Positions 37,365 to 50,000 of a stretch of 64,000 nucleotides of DNA are shown here, piece after piece. The first letter of the stretch is position 1. The number at the start of each line of letters is the position of its first letter. Under the pieces are notes generated by a model. It was not told where the DNA came from. It made no database searches and saw nothing but the letters and a program-made list of their open reading frames with translations. The translations under genes and the position numbers were made by a program. Origin of the DNA: Pseudoscardovia suis (GTDB lineage: Bacteria > Actinomycetota > Actinomycetes > Actinomycetales > Bifidobacteriaceae); NCBI RefSeq assembly GCF_002797875.1, contig NZ_PGFC01000002.1, positions 310,001-374,000 of the forward strand, read 5' to 3'.

Positions 37365-39263
37365 ATGACCGATTCGCAGCTTACGCACATCAGCAAGCTG
37401 CTCGTCGCCAACCGCGGCGAGATTGCGTTGCGCGTCATCCGCACCGCACGCGAAATGGGCATCGCCACGGTGGCTGTCTACTCGGAATCCGACCGCGATG
37501 CGCCGTTCGCCTCCGCGGCAGACGAAGCGTATCGACTGCCAGGCGACACCTACGCCGAAACGTATCTCAATGAGTCGCTGATCATCGACGTGGCGCGTCG
37601 CAGCGGAGCGGACGCCATCCACCCTGGCTATGGATTCCTCTCGGAAGTGCCGTCCTTCGCCAAGGCTGTGCTGGATGCCGGGCTCATCTGGGTGGGTCCC
37701 AAGCCGGACGTGCTGGTGGACTTGGGCGACAAGATCACCGCGCGTCGCTTCGCCGAACGCGCCGACGTGTCACCGGTGCCCGGAATCTCCGAACCGGTGA
37801 CGGACATCGCCACGTTGCTGCGCTTCTGCCATGACTACGGCTACCCAGTCATGCTCAAACGCACCGATGGCGGCGGCGGCCATGGCATCACCGTCGTGCG
37901 TGACGACGATGCGCTGCGCAGCTTCTTCATGAGCCATGACGCGCTCCAAGGCGGCGACCTGGGCAAGTACTTCATCGAGAAATTCGTGGCGAAGTCGCGG
38001 CATGTGGAGACGCAATGCGGCCGTGATTCACACGGCAACTTCACCGTGTATTCCACCCGCGACTGCTCCGTGCAGCGCCGCAACCAGAAGCTCATCGAGG
38101 AGGCTCCCGCGCCGTTCCTCACCGCCAAGGAGAACGCGCGGCTCGTCACGTATTCACGCAGGCTGTTCGAAGCCGCCAATTACGTGGGCTTGGGCACGTG
38201 CGAATTCATGCTCACCCCCACGCAGGATATCTACTTCCTCGAAGTGAACCCGCGCCTGCAGGTCGAGCATACGGTGAGCGAGGAAGTGTGCGGCATCGAC
38301 CTGGTGCGTGAGCAACTCGTCATCGCCGATGGCGGCACCCTCACGCAGGCCGGGGAACCGCGCGGCCACAGCTTCGAGCTGCGCATCACCAGTGAAAACC
38401 CCGACACCAACCTTGCCCCGGGCTCGGGCACCATCGAGACCCTTGAATTCCCCTCCGGCCCTGGTGTGCGAGTGGACTTCGGCGTGAAGCAGGGCAGCGT
38501 CATCTCTCCCAAATTCGATTCGATGATGGGCAAGATCATCGTGACGGCGCAGAACCGCCAGGCCGCCATCGCCCGCGTGCTGCGCGCGTTGGGCGAATTC
38601 AAGCTCGAAGGCGTGTCAACGCCGTGTTCGCTGTTCGCCACGATCTTCCAAGACCCTGATTTCATTGGCGACGACCATGGATTCGCGGTGACGACGAAAT
38701 GGCTGGAAGGCAAGTACCTGACGAAGAAGCCCGCCAGCGCCAAGGCCGGTCAGCCGGCATCCCTCACGGCGGGGCTTGACACGGCTCCCACGCAGGCCGA
38801 ACAGCCGAGGGAATCGTTCGTGTTCGAAGTCAACGACAAGCGCGTGCAGGTCACGATTCCCGAGGAGTTCATCGGTGCTCTCGGCGCCCGCGGCGCCCAT
38901 GCGGGGCGTCGTCGCGCGCAACCGTTGCGCGGCGCCGGCACCCAGGTGACCGGTGCGCCGCAGCAGCGCGGCGGATTGCACGACGGCAACATCTGCTCGC
39001 CCATGCAGGCGGTTGTCACGCGTGTCAATGCGGCGGCCGACGAGCATGTCAACAAGGGTGACCTGCTCATCGTGCTCGAATCCATGAAAATGGAGAACTA
39101 CGTGTATGCTCCGGCGGCCGGAACCGTCAAGGAGATTCTCGTGGGGCCCTCCGATGGCGTGGATGCGGGCGAGCCGCTCGTGTCGTTCGACGTGGATTCG
39201 GCGAAGGGATCGGACAAGACAGCCACCAAAAACGCCAACAACACCGCAGCGAAGGAGGAGTAA
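37365..39263 (+). CDS. accC: Acyl-CoA carboxylase alpha subunit (biotin carboxylase plus biotin carrier)
   Basis: The subunit carboxylates its own biotin with ATP and bicarbonate to supply malonyl-CoA synthesis. The ATG at 37365 follows AGGGAGGA; an upstream reading in the same frame is unsupported. Of 632 residues, about 1-450 are the biotin carboxylase (LLVANRGEIALRVIRTAREM, the ATP-grasp KRTDGGGGHGITVV, and the FLEVNPRLQVEHTVSE block). A Pro/Ala-rich linker follows, and the C-terminal biotinyl domain has the acceptor Lys in LESMKMENY (about residue 572). Its stop overlaps the beta-subunit ATG by one base. Confidence 0.96.
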   Translation: MTDSQLTHISKLLVANRGEIALRVIRTAREMGIATVAVYSESDRDAPFASAADEAYRLPGDTYAETYLNESLIIDVARRSGADAIHPGYGFLSEVPSFAKAVLDAGLIWVGPKPDVLVDLGDKITARRFAERADVSPVPGISEPVTDIATLLRFCHDYGYPVMLKRTDGGGGHGITVVRDDDALRSFFMSHDALQGGDLGKYFIEKFVAKSRHVETQCGRDSHGNFTVYSTRDCSVQRRNQKLIEEAPAPFLTAKENARLVTYSRRLFEAANYVGLGTCEFMLTPTQDIYFLEVNPRLQVEHTVSEEVCGIDLVREQLVIADGGTLTQAGEPRGHSFELRITSENPDTNLAPGSGTIETLEFPSGPGVRVDFGVKQGSVISPKFDSMMGKIIVTAQNRQAAIARVLRALGEFKLEGVSTPCSLFATIFQDPDFIGDDHGFAVTTKWLEGKYLTKKPASAKAGQPASLTAGLDTAPTQAEQPRESFVFEVNDKRVQVTIPEEFIGALGARGAHAGRRRAQPLRGAGTQVTGAPQQRGGLHDGNICSPMQAVVTRVNAAADEHVNKGDLLIVLESMKMENYVYAPAAGTVKEILVGPSDGVDAGEPLVSFDVDSAKGSDKTATKNANNTAAKEE

Positions 39264-40939
39264 TGACAACGCTTGCCAATCCTGATGTGACGATCCGTGG
39301 CGCTGCATCTCCCGCAGAGCAAGGGGAGCGATCCCGGCGCACGGACATGCGAATCCCCACGCCGGCCGGCCCGAACGCATACGGCGGGCAGAGGCAGCCG
39401 ATGCGCGAAGACCTTGCGCGTGCCGCGCAACTGGCGCAGGCCGCGGAGGACCATGCCCGCGAACGCCAGCATCCCAAGGGCAAACTCACTGCCCGTGAAC
39501 GCCTCGATTTGCTGTTTGACTCCGGCACATTCCAAGAAATCGGACGTTTCGCCGGCGGCAACATCAACAAGGGCGTGCCCGGCGCCGCGGTCATCACCGG
39601 TTTCGGCGAGGTGTGGGGCCGCAAGGTCGCCGTTTACGCGCAGGACTTCTCCGTGCAGGGCGGTTCGATGGGCGTTGCGGAAGGCAACAAGATCTGCCAT
39701 CTGATGGACATGGCACTCGAGATGAAGGTGCCGATCGTGGCAATCGTGGATTCCGGCGGCGCGCGCATCCAAGAAGGCGTGGCGGCGCTCACGCAATACG
39801 GCCGGATATTTCGCAAGACATGCCAGGCCTCCGGATTCGTGCCGCAGATTTCGCTGATCCTGGGGCCGTGCGCCGGTGGCGCCGTGTATTGCCCGGCATT
39901 GACGGATTTCATCATCATGACGAAAGAAAACTCGTACATGTTCGTCACCGGGCCGGACGTGGTCAAGGCGGCGACGGGCGAGAAAATCTCGATGGAGGAT
40001 CTGGGCGGCGGCACCGTGCACAATTCCGTGAGCGGTGTGGCGCATTACTTGGGTGAGGATGAGCCGGACGCCATCGATTATGCGCGCACCGTGCTCGCCT
40101 ACCTGCCCTCCAGCAGCGACGAACAACCGCCCGTGTATGCCTACAGTTCCGGCCATGCAGAAGATGTTGCCGCCCGTCGCATCGGCACGATCGTGCCGGT
40201 CAACGATCGCCAGCCCTATGACGTGGTGGACGTGATTCATTGCATCGCCGATTACGGGGAATTCGTGCAAGTGCAGGAACTCTACGCGCAGTCCGCCGTC
40301 GTGGGCTTCGCCTGCCTTGCCGGGCATCCGGTGGGCATCGTGGCGAACCAGCCGTGCGTGAACGCCGGCAGCCTTGACGTGAACTCCTCGGAGAAAGTCG
40401 CCCGTTTCGTGCGCATGTGCGATGCGTTCAACCTGCCGGTCGTCACATTGGTGGACGTGCCCGGTTACAAGCCCGGCAGTGACCAAGAGCATGCGGGAAT
40501 CATCCGGCGCGGCGCCAAGGTCATCTACGCCTACGGCAACGCCCAAGTGCCGATGGTCACGGTGATTCTGCGCAAGGCCTTCGGCGGCGCTTACATCGTC
40601 ATGGGTTCCAAAGCGATCGGCGCCGACCTCAACTATGCGTGGCCGCATTCGCAAATCGCGGTGCTTGGCGCGCAGGGCGCGGTCAACATCATCCACCGCA
40701 AGGAGCTGCGCCGTGCCCGCGAGGATGGCGAGGAGGCGGCTGAGAAGCTGCGAGCCAAGCTCGTTGCCGACTATGAGGCGACGACGGTGAACGCAAACCT
40801 GTCGCAGGAAATCGGCCAAATCGACGCGATGATCGACCCGGAGCAGACCCGCGACGTGCTCATCAACTCGCTGGCGACGCTGCGCACCAAGAAGCGGCAG
40901 CGCCTCACCGGCAAGAACCATGGCAACCAGCCGATGTGA
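39263..40939 (+). CDS. accD: Acyl-CoA carboxylase beta subunit (carboxyltransferase)
   Basis: This subunit transfers the carboxyl group from biotin to acetyl- or propionyl-CoA. The 558-residue product has the two crotonase-like halves of the family. The first has GKLTARERLDLLFDSGTF and IVDSGGARIQEGV, and the second has KPGSDQEHAGIIRRGAKV (seen as GSDQEHAGIIRRGAK) and KAFGGAYIVMGSKAIGAD. Oxyanion-type Gly pairs are seen around CAGGAVY. The first 45 residues are a polar extension. It is translationally coupled to the alpha subunit (TAATG), so they form one complex. In Bifidobacterium the substrate is presumably acetyl-CoA, since FAS-I follows. Confidence 0.95.
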   Translation: MTTLANPDVTIRGAASPAEQGERSRRTDMRIPTPAGPNAYGGQRQPMREDLARAAQLAQAAEDHARERQHPKGKLTARERLDLLFDSGTFQEIGRFAGGNINKGVPGAAVITGFGEVWGRKVAVYAQDFSVQGGSMGVAEGNKICHLMDMALEMKVPIVAIVDSGGARIQEGVAALTQYGRIFRKTCQASGFVPQISLILGPCAGGAVYCPALTDFIIMTKENSYMFVTGPDVVKAATGEKISMEDLGGGTVHNSVSGVAHYLGEDEPDAIDYARTVLAYLPSSSDEQPPVYAYSSGHAEDVAARRIGTIVPVNDRQPYDVVDVIHCIADYGEFVQVQELYAQSAVVGFACLAGHPVGIVANQPCVNAGSLDVNSSEKVARFVRMCDAFNLPVVTLVDVPGYKPGSDQEHAGIIRRGAKVIYAYGNAQVPMVTVILRKAFGGAYIVMGSKAIGADLNYAWPHSQIAVLGAQGAVNIIHRKELRRAREDGEEAAEKLRAKLVADYEATTVNANLSQEIGQIDAMIDPEQTRDVLINSLATLRTKKRQRLTGKNHGNQPM

Positions 40940-41034
40940 CGGCTACAGCTGCCTCCCAGGCACTTCTTCCTATGAATCCATCAATTCCATCACAAGACGA
41001 ACAACATCAATCACAACACGAGACAAGAGGAACC

Positions 41035-44000
41035 ATGACATCCTTCCTGACACGCCTGTGCGACGAACAAGTCATCCTGACCTTCGCAGGCCAGTCCACG
41101 CCGTGGACGGCAGCGCTCAAGCAGCTGGCCGATGACGCCGACCTTTCCGACCGCCTGCACGCCTTGGCGGCGGACTCCGAGCGCCTGCTCGAGCCCATCG
41201 CCGCCGACCTGCTTGCCACGACCGGCAAGCGCGTCGATCTGTTCGACTATGCCAGCGACTCCCCGGTATTGGGGGAGGCAGCCGACTCCACCGTGAGCGT
41301 GCCTGGCATCGCCCTCGCCCAGCTAGGCGCGCTGCTCTCCGCCGCAGACCTGGGCTTCAAGGCATCCGCCGTTTCCCCGGTCGCATCCCTGGGCCATTCG
41401 CAGGGCGTGCTCGCTGTGGACATGGTGCAGGCCGCCCATGAGGCGTCGGACGCGCAGTCCGAACGCGACGCCATCGTGCGCATCCTCGCCATCGCCAGGC
41501 TCATTGGCGCGGCTGGCGCCCGCCAAGCGCATCTGCTGGGACTCGACGGGGAGCGCGGCACATCCCCGATGATGTCGATCAAAGGCGCCACGCGCGCCCA
41601 AGTGGAGGAGCTCATCCGCCGTGTGAACAACCCGGCAGGCCCCATCAACATCGGCGTCATCAACTCCCGTACGCACATGGTCGTCTCCGGCCATCCCGCC
41701 GACCTCGCCAAGCTCGAGCAGCAGATCGGCCGCGAGCATGAGCGCCAGGCGAAGCTGCGCGCCCAGAAGGTGCGCGGCGGCAAGGTGTTCGACCCATCTG
41801 TGGAATATCTCGAAGTCACCGTGCCCTTCCACTCGGGGCTCATGGAGCCTGCGGTGCAGCAGGTGGCGGCATGGGCGAGCGAATGCGGTCTTGATGGCGC
41901 GCAGGCGCAGCGTCTCGCATCCCAAGTGCTCACCGATGATGTGGATTGGCAGCAGCAGGTGGATGATGCGCTCGCCAAGGCGGATGCCTCGAAGGTGTGG
42001 TTCGTGGACTTCGGCCCGGGCATCACGGCATCCAAGCTCACGACGGCGCTCGTGGACGGCACGGGCGCGGGCATCGTCTCGCTCGCCACGGCGAAGGACC
42101 GCATCGCCGCCATGGAACTCGACGGCGAACCGGAACGGCTCGCCGACTGGTCTGCATTCGCGCCGCGCGTCGTCGCGACAGCCAACGGCCGTGAAGTGAG
42201 CACCGCATTCACCCGCCTCACCGGCAAGAAGCCGGTGTTGCTCGCCGGCATGACGCCCACCACCGTGGATCCCGAAATCGTGGCGGCGGCCGCGAACGAC
42301 GGTTATTGGGCAGAGCTCGCAGGCGGCGGCCAAGTGACGGAGGATGTGCTCGACACGCATGTGAATGAGCTTGAAAGCCAGCTGCGCGAAGGTGCATCCG
42401 TTGAATTCAACGCGATGTTCATGGACCGCTACCTGTGGAACCTCCAGTTCGGCGGCAAGCGACTCGTGCCGCGCAAACGCGCGTCGGGCGCCCCGATCGA
42501 TGGCGTCGTCGTCTCCGCCGGCATCCCTGAGTTCGACGAAGCCGTGCAGCTGGTGCGCACGCTCAACAAGGACGGCTTCCCGTATGTGGCGTTCAAGCCC
42601 GGCACCGTCGACCAGATCCGTCAGGTGCTGCGCATCGCCGCGGCGCTCGAACCGACACAGGTCATCATGGAGGTCGAAGGCGGCTCCGCCGGCGGCCACC
42701 ATTCATGGGAAAGCCTCGATGACCTGCTCATCAGCACCTACGCGCAGGTGCGCGACCACCGCAACGTCGTGCTCGTCGCCGGCGGCGGCATCGGCACGCC
42801 CGAACGCGCCGCGGACTACATCTGCGGCCAGTGGAGCCAGCGCTACGGCATGCCGCTCATGCCTGTGGACGGCGTGCTTGTGGGCACGGCGGTGATGACT
42901 GCGAAGGAAGCGCACACCAGCGACCAAGTCAAGGACCTCCTCGTGGCAACGCCCGGCATCAACCCGGACGCCAAGGACGGTGACGTGTTCGCCCCGCTGG
43001 GAGAAAGCTGGGTGCCTTCCGGCAAGGAACGCGGCGGCATGACCTCCGGTTTGTCGCATCTGCACGCAGACATCTACGAGATCGAGAATTCCTCCGCCAA
43101 GGCCGGGCGTTTGCTCGTCTACTTGGAGAAGCATCCCGACGAGTTGCCCGCCCGCCGTGACGAGGTGATCGCTGCGCTCGCCGCCACGAGCAAGCCGTAT
43201 TTCGGCGACATCGAGACAATGACCTACCAGCAGTGGGCCCAGCGTTTCGCTGATCTGTGCTATCCGTGGGTGGACCGCACGTTCGCCGACCGCTTCCTTC
43301 ACCTGCTGCACCGCATCGAAGCGCGCGTGGCACAGCAGGACAGCGGTGAATTCGAATCCGCCTTTGCTGACACCGACGCCGTGCTCGATGCACACGCGGC
43401 GCTCGCGAAGCTCGCAGAAACGTATCCGCAGGCGGCCAACCTGCATGTGACGCCGACCGATGCCGCATGGTTCCCGGCATTGTGCCGCGAATACCCCAAG
43501 CCCGTGCCGTTCGTGCCGGTCATCGACGGCGAACTGCTCGGCTGGTGGGGTCGCGACCAGCTGTGGCAGTCCGAGGACCCGCGGTATTCCGCGGATTCCG
43601 TGCGCATCATCCCCGGACCGATCGCCGTGGCGGGAGTCACCACGAAGAACGAGCCCGTCACACAGATCCTGGGACGCTTCACCGAGGCTTGCCTCGACCG
43701 TGCGCAATCCGAGCAGACGGCTAACGCTGCATCCGACAGCACGGTGTTCGCCGCCCTTGACGGTGCGGTGGACGCTGAGGCCGCCATCCGCCGCAACCCG
43801 CACATCAGCTGGATGGGCCACATGATGGACAATCCGGCCTTCGACACACCGCAGGGCGACGCAACATACGAAATCATGCCGGTCACAGGCGATGCCGAAG
43901 CCGCTGACACCGATGGGACCGTGTCGAAGTGGAACCTTGACGTGCACCTGGACACCCATTGGGATGGCGAAGCGGACGGCGGCACCGACAAGCACGCCGT

Positions 44001-47000
44001 GCGCGACATCGTGATCCCGCTGAACCTCGACGCCAGTGCGCCGTACCTGATGCCGGTCGTCGACAAGGCGCGCCTGCCCAAGCATGTGTATGCGATGCTT
44101 GCAGCCACCGCCGGAATCGGCAACACCGCCATCACCGGCGATGTGCTCGACGCAATGCCCCAGGTCGTTTCTGACGACACCGACCGGGAACAAGGCCATC
44201 CGTTCGGACATGTGGAGGCGCACTACACGCTGTCCGCCAACCTCGGCCCCGACCACGAGACGGTGACAGGCGCAGCCCTGCCAGCCAAGCTTGCCAAAGC
44301 GCGCATCGTGCCCGATGCGCTCGTGGGACCCGCATGGCCAGCGATCTACGCCGCACTGGGCTCCGTGCACGACGGCGACACGCCGATCATCGAAGGCCTG
44401 CTCAACGCAGTGCACCTCGACCACCTCATCAAGCTCACCGACGACCGTGATGCGCTCGCGGCTCACACCGGCCAGACCATCGACCTCACCGCATGGGCGG
44501 AGAACTATGCGGAATCCGCATCCGGGCGCGTCGTCACGATCCATGTGACGCACACGACCCAGGACGGCACCGTCATCGCCGAGCAGATCGAGCGTTTCGC
44601 CATCCGCGGTCGTGCCTACAGCGCCGAGCTGCCCGTCGACGCACCTGCATACGGCGGCATCGACGCGGATGTGCGCGACACCCCGCGCCGCCTGCTGCGC
44701 CGCGTCACGGTCACCGCCCCGACGGACATGACGGCGTTCGCCCGCACATCCGGCGACTTCAACCCCATCCACACGTCCCGCCGAGCCGCTGCAATCTCCG
44801 GGCTTGCAGCGCCCCTCGTGCACGGCATGTGGCTTTCCGCCACGGCGCAGCACGCCGTCGAAGCGCGCGATGTCAAGGGCAACGCCTGGCCGATCGAAGG
44901 CTGGACATACACGATGTATGGCATGGTGCAGCTGGGCGCCACGGTCACCATCGACGTGGAACGCACTGGCCGGGTCGCCGGCCGCGGCATCGTGCTCGAA
45001 GTGACATGCCACGCCGACGGTGAGCTCGTCTCGCGTGGCACGGCCATCACCCGCGCGCCCATCAGCGCATTCGTCTACCCTGGCCAGGGCATCCAGCACA
45101 AGGGCATGGTGCTCGACGAGCGCACCAAGAGCGCCGCCGCACGCGAAGTGTGGGAGCGCGCCGACGCCGTGACCCGCAGCAAGCTGGGATTCTCGATCCT
45201 CGCCATCGTGCGCGACAACCCCACCGACATCACCGCCAACGGCGTGCACTACCATCACCCGGACGGCCTGCTCAACCTCACGCAGTTCACGCAGGTGGCG
45301 CTCGCCACCGTCGCGTTCGCCCAGTCCGCGCGCTTGCGTGAAGCGGGGGCTCTCATCGAAGGCTCGTACTTCGCAGGTCATTCCTTGGGCGAATACGATG
45401 CGCTCAGCTCGTTCGCCGGCATCATTCCGCTCGAAACCGAGCTTGTGCTCGTGTTCCACCGCGGTTCCACGATGCACCATCTCATCGAACGCGACGAACA
45501 GGGACGCTCGAACTACCGCATGGGCGCCCTGCGACCCAACCAGTTCGGCGTGGGCGACGACGGCGTGAAGGAATATGTGGCGCAGGTTGCCAAGGAAAGC
45601 GGCGAATTCCTCGAAATCGTCAACTACAACCTCGAAGGCGCCCAGTATGCGGTGGCGGGCACGATTGCTGGCCTCAACGCTCTGCGCGCCGATGCGAACC
45701 GCCGTGCCAAGGAGGCTGGCGGCAAGCCAGCGTTCATGTTCGTGCCCGGCATCGACGTGCCGTTCCATTCGAGCAAGCTGCGCCGCGGCGTGCCCGAATT
45801 CCGTGACAAGCTCGATGCGCTGCTGCCGCAATACATCGACTACTCGCGTCTCGAAGGCCGCTACATCCCCAACCTCGTCGCCCGTCCGTTCGAGATGACG
45901 AAGGACTTCGCCCGTTCGATCCTCGAGGTCGTGCCCTCCGAGCGCATCAAGAAGGCGTTGGAGAAGGATTCCGTATGGGATTCGTATGCCAAGGATGACC
46001 AAAAGCTCGGCCGTCTGTTGCTTACCGAGCTGCTCAGCTGGCAGTTCGCATCCCCGGTGCGCTGGATCGAAACGCAGCGCCTGCTGTTCACGCCGCGCGA
46101 GGAAGGCGGCCTGGGCGTCACCAATTATGTGGAGGTCGGCCTGGGCAAGGCCCCGACGCTGGCGAACCTCGGCACGAAGACGCTGCGCCTGCCGCGCTTC
46201 GAAGGGCTTGACGTGAACGTGTGGAACGTAGGTCGTGATGAGGCGCGCGTGTATTGCACCGACACGGATTCGCTCGTGCCGCAGGAGGACCTTGACGCCA
46301 CGTCGATCAGCATGGCGTCGGATTCGGCTGCGACCGCGGCACCTGTTGCGGCACCTGCTGCGACGCCCGCTGCACCGGTGGTAACGGCACCGACGGTAAC
46401 GGCACCGGTGGCAGCGCCTGCCCCGGCTGCTGCAGCCGCCTCCGGTCCCGCCGCTGACATCCCGTTCACCGCTGCCGATGGCATCCGCACGCTGCTTGCC
46501 TACGAATCCAAGGTGCGCCCCGACCAGATCGGCGACCAAGACACCACCGACACGCTGACCAACGGCGTCTCGTCGCGCCGCAATCAGCTGCTCATGGACA
46601 TCACCGGGGAACTGGGTGTGCCCAGCGTGGAAGGCGCCGCCGAGGCCACCGTGGCGAAACTGTGCGGCATTGTCACCTCCGTGGCACCCAAGTACCATGC
46701 CTTCGGCCAGGTGCTGAGCGACGCGGTGCGCGAACGCCTCCACGCGCTCTTCGGATCGGCGGGCATCAAGCCCACTCACATTGCGCAGCGTCTGCAAAGC
46801 GCCTGGGGCCTGGGCGAGGGGTGGACGGCGTTCGTGACCGCCGCCATCCTGCTGGGCACCCGTGACGGCGCCAGCTCGCGCGGCGGCGATCTTGCGACGC
46901 TTCCCGCGAACCCGGTGGCGAACGCCGCCGAGGCGGACGCCCTCATCGACGCAGCCGTGCAACAGGTGGCCACCGACCATGGTGTGGCGGTCGCACCGCT

Positions 47001-50000
47001 GTCGGCAGGCTCGGGCAGCGGCGGGGCAGTGGTGGATTCGGCAGCCCTCGATGCCTTCGCCGACACAGTGACCGGCAAGGATGGAGTGCTCGCCTCCACC
47101 GCACGCTTCGTGCTCGGGCAGCTGGGGGTCGACGCTCCCAAGTCCACCGGCGACGCTGACGAAGACGCCCGCCGCACCGTGCAGGCCGTCGAGGCCGAGC
47201 TCGGTTCTGGCTGGGTTGACCAAGTCGCGCCGCGGTTTGACGAACGCAAGGCGATTCTGTTTGACGACCGTTGGGCATCCGCTCGCGAAGACCTCGCGCA
47301 CATCTACTACCAGCATGACGAGGAGCGTGCGGCGCTTGACTTCACCGGCGCCGGCGAAACCGTCGCCCAGCAGGCACGCTGGTATGAGCAGCAGGCGAAA
47401 GAGAGCGGCGACAAGAAGCTGCGCGACGTGTTCCGCACCATTGCGCAGCAGGCAGCGATGAGCGATGCTGACCTTGCCGCGGTCGATGAGGAAGCCGCCA
47501 AGAAGGCCGACAAGAAGCATGCAAGCGACGCCGACGTGCGTGCCGCGCGCCGCTTCGACGGCGACATCGCCGTGGTGACCGGCGTTTCCGCCAATTCAAT
47601 CGCCGGGCAGGTCGTGGCGGGTCTGCTCGCCGGCGGTGCGACGGTCATCGCCACGAGCCACAGCTTCCGCCTCTCCATCGTGCAGTGGGCCAAGAAGACA
47701 TACCGCACGCACGCCACGCGCGGCGCGGCCCTGTGGCTCGTGCCCGCGAACCTGTCGAGCTTCCGCGACGTGGATGCCCTCATCGAATGGATCGGCACGG
47801 AGCAGCGCGAGACGCACGGCGCCACGACCACCGTTGTCAAGCCCGCGATGGAGCCCACGGCATTGTTCCCGTTCGCCGCGCCGCCCGTGCATGGCACGAT
47901 GGCGGATTCGGGCGCACTGTTCGAATCGCAGGCGCGCCTCATGCTGTGGAGCGTGGAGCGTCTGATTGCCGGACTTTCCGCCATCGGAGCGGATTCGGAC
48001 GTCGACCACAAGCTGCACGTCGTGCTTCCCGGCTCGCCCAACAGGGGCGTGTTCGGCGGCGACGGCGCCTACGGCGAAGTCAAGAGCGCATTCGACGCCC
48101 TCGTCAACCGTGCCCGCCCCGAGCATGTGTGGTCCGATCGCGTGACATTCGCCCACCCCAAGATCGGTTGGGTGCGCGGCACCGGCCTCATGGGCGGCAA
48201 CGACCCGCTCGTCAAGGTCGTGGAGAAGCATGGCCTCACCACCTACTCCACCGAGCAGATCGCCGACCGGTTGCTTGACTTGGCTACGGCGAAGTCTCGT
48301 GCCAAGGCCGCGGCGGATGGCCCCCTTGATGTCGATCTCACTGGCGGACTTGGCAGCGAACCGCTCGACATCCGCGCGCTGCGTGCAGAAGCCGAGGCGG
48401 ACGCCGCCGCATCCGCACGCACGGAGATGGCTGATGAGGCTGCCGGGCAGGGCGCGGATGCTTCTGCGCAATCCCTGTCGCAGCCGACGCTCATCAAGGC
48501 GCTGCCGACGCCGCGCGTGCCCCAGCAGCCCAAGGCCGACCTTGCTGAATGGGGCGGCGTGACCGCACGTCCCGAGGACGAGGTCGTCATCGTGTCGATC
48601 GGCGAGCTTGGCCCGTGGGGCTTCGGCCGCACGCGTTTCGAAGCGGAGCTGGGCATTCATTCGGATGGCACAGTCAAACTGTCGGCAATGGGAGTGCTTG
48701 AGCTCGCATGGAACATGGGGCTCGTCTCATGGCAGGACAACCCCCAGCCTGGCTGGGTGGACGCCGAGGGCGAGACCATTGCCGAAGAGGACATCGCCGA
48801 CCGTTACCGTGACGAGGTCATCGCCCGTTCCGGCATCAGGCCGTTCAACGAGGCGATGGGCGTGTCGTACAAGGATGGCGCCGACGAGGAATCCGCCGAG
48901 GTCTTCCTTGACCACGACGTGACGTTCACGGTGGCAAGCCAGCAGGAAGCCGACGAATACGTCGCCGCCGACCCCTCCCATACGCGCACCGGCAGGGACG
49001 ATGAGACGGGCGAATGGACCGTCACATGCCTCAAGGGCGCCAGCGCCTTCGTGCCGCGTCGCGCCACGATGACGCGCACCGTGGGCGGTCAGTTCCCCGA
49101 CGGTTTCGATCCCACCCGCTGGGGCATCCCCGCTTCGATGGTCGGTGACGTGGACCCGATCGCGTTGTGGAACATCGTCACCACCGTGGATGCGTTCCTC
49201 TCCGCGGGGTTCAGCCCCACGGAACTGCTGCAGGCCGTGCACCCCTCGCAGGTCGCCGACACGCAGGGCACCGGCTTCGGTGGCATGCATTCCATGCGCG
49301 AACTGTATGTCGACCGTTACCTCAACCGCGAGTATCCCAGCGACATCCTGCAGGAAGCGCTGCCGAACGTCGTGGCGGCGCACGTCATGCAGTCCTATGT
49401 GGGCGGATACGGCGCGATGATCCAGCCGGTCTCCGCATGCGCCACCGCAGCCGTCTCCATCGAGGAAGGCTTCGACAAGATCCGCCTCGGCAAGGCTGAT
49501 TTCGTGGTCGCCGGCGCCATCGACGACATCGGCGTCGAATCCGTCAACGGCTTCGGATACATGAACGCCACCGCAAACTCCCAGGAGATGGCGGCAAAGG
49601 GCATCGCCCCGCGCTTCTTCTCCCGTGCGAACGACAGGCGCCGCGGCGGATTCATCGAATCGCAGGGCGGCGGCACCGTGCTGCTCACCCGCGGCGACAT
49701 CGCCTTGCGCCTGGGGCTGCCGGTCGCCGGCGTCGTGGGCTACGTGCGTTCGTTCGCCGATGGCGCGCATACGTCGATCCCGGCTCCCGGCCTCGGCGCG
49801 CTCGCGGCTGCGCAGGGCGGCAAGGACTCCGTGCTGGTGCGCGACTTGGCGAAGCTCGGCGTGACGCCGGACGACATCGCCGTGGTCTCCAAGCACGACA
49901 CGTCCACGAACGCCAACGATCCCAACGAATCCGAGCTGCACAACACGATTGAGCATGCCATCGGCCGCACGGCGGGCAATCCGCTGTACGTCGTGTCGCA

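Noticed and set aside
42703..47520. A 1605-codon open frame on the minus strand opposite the fas gene
   Set aside because: It is the antisense shadow of a GC-rich coding region with strong third-position bias. It has no family resemblance, and its His/Val/Glu/Asp-rich composition is typical of such shadows.
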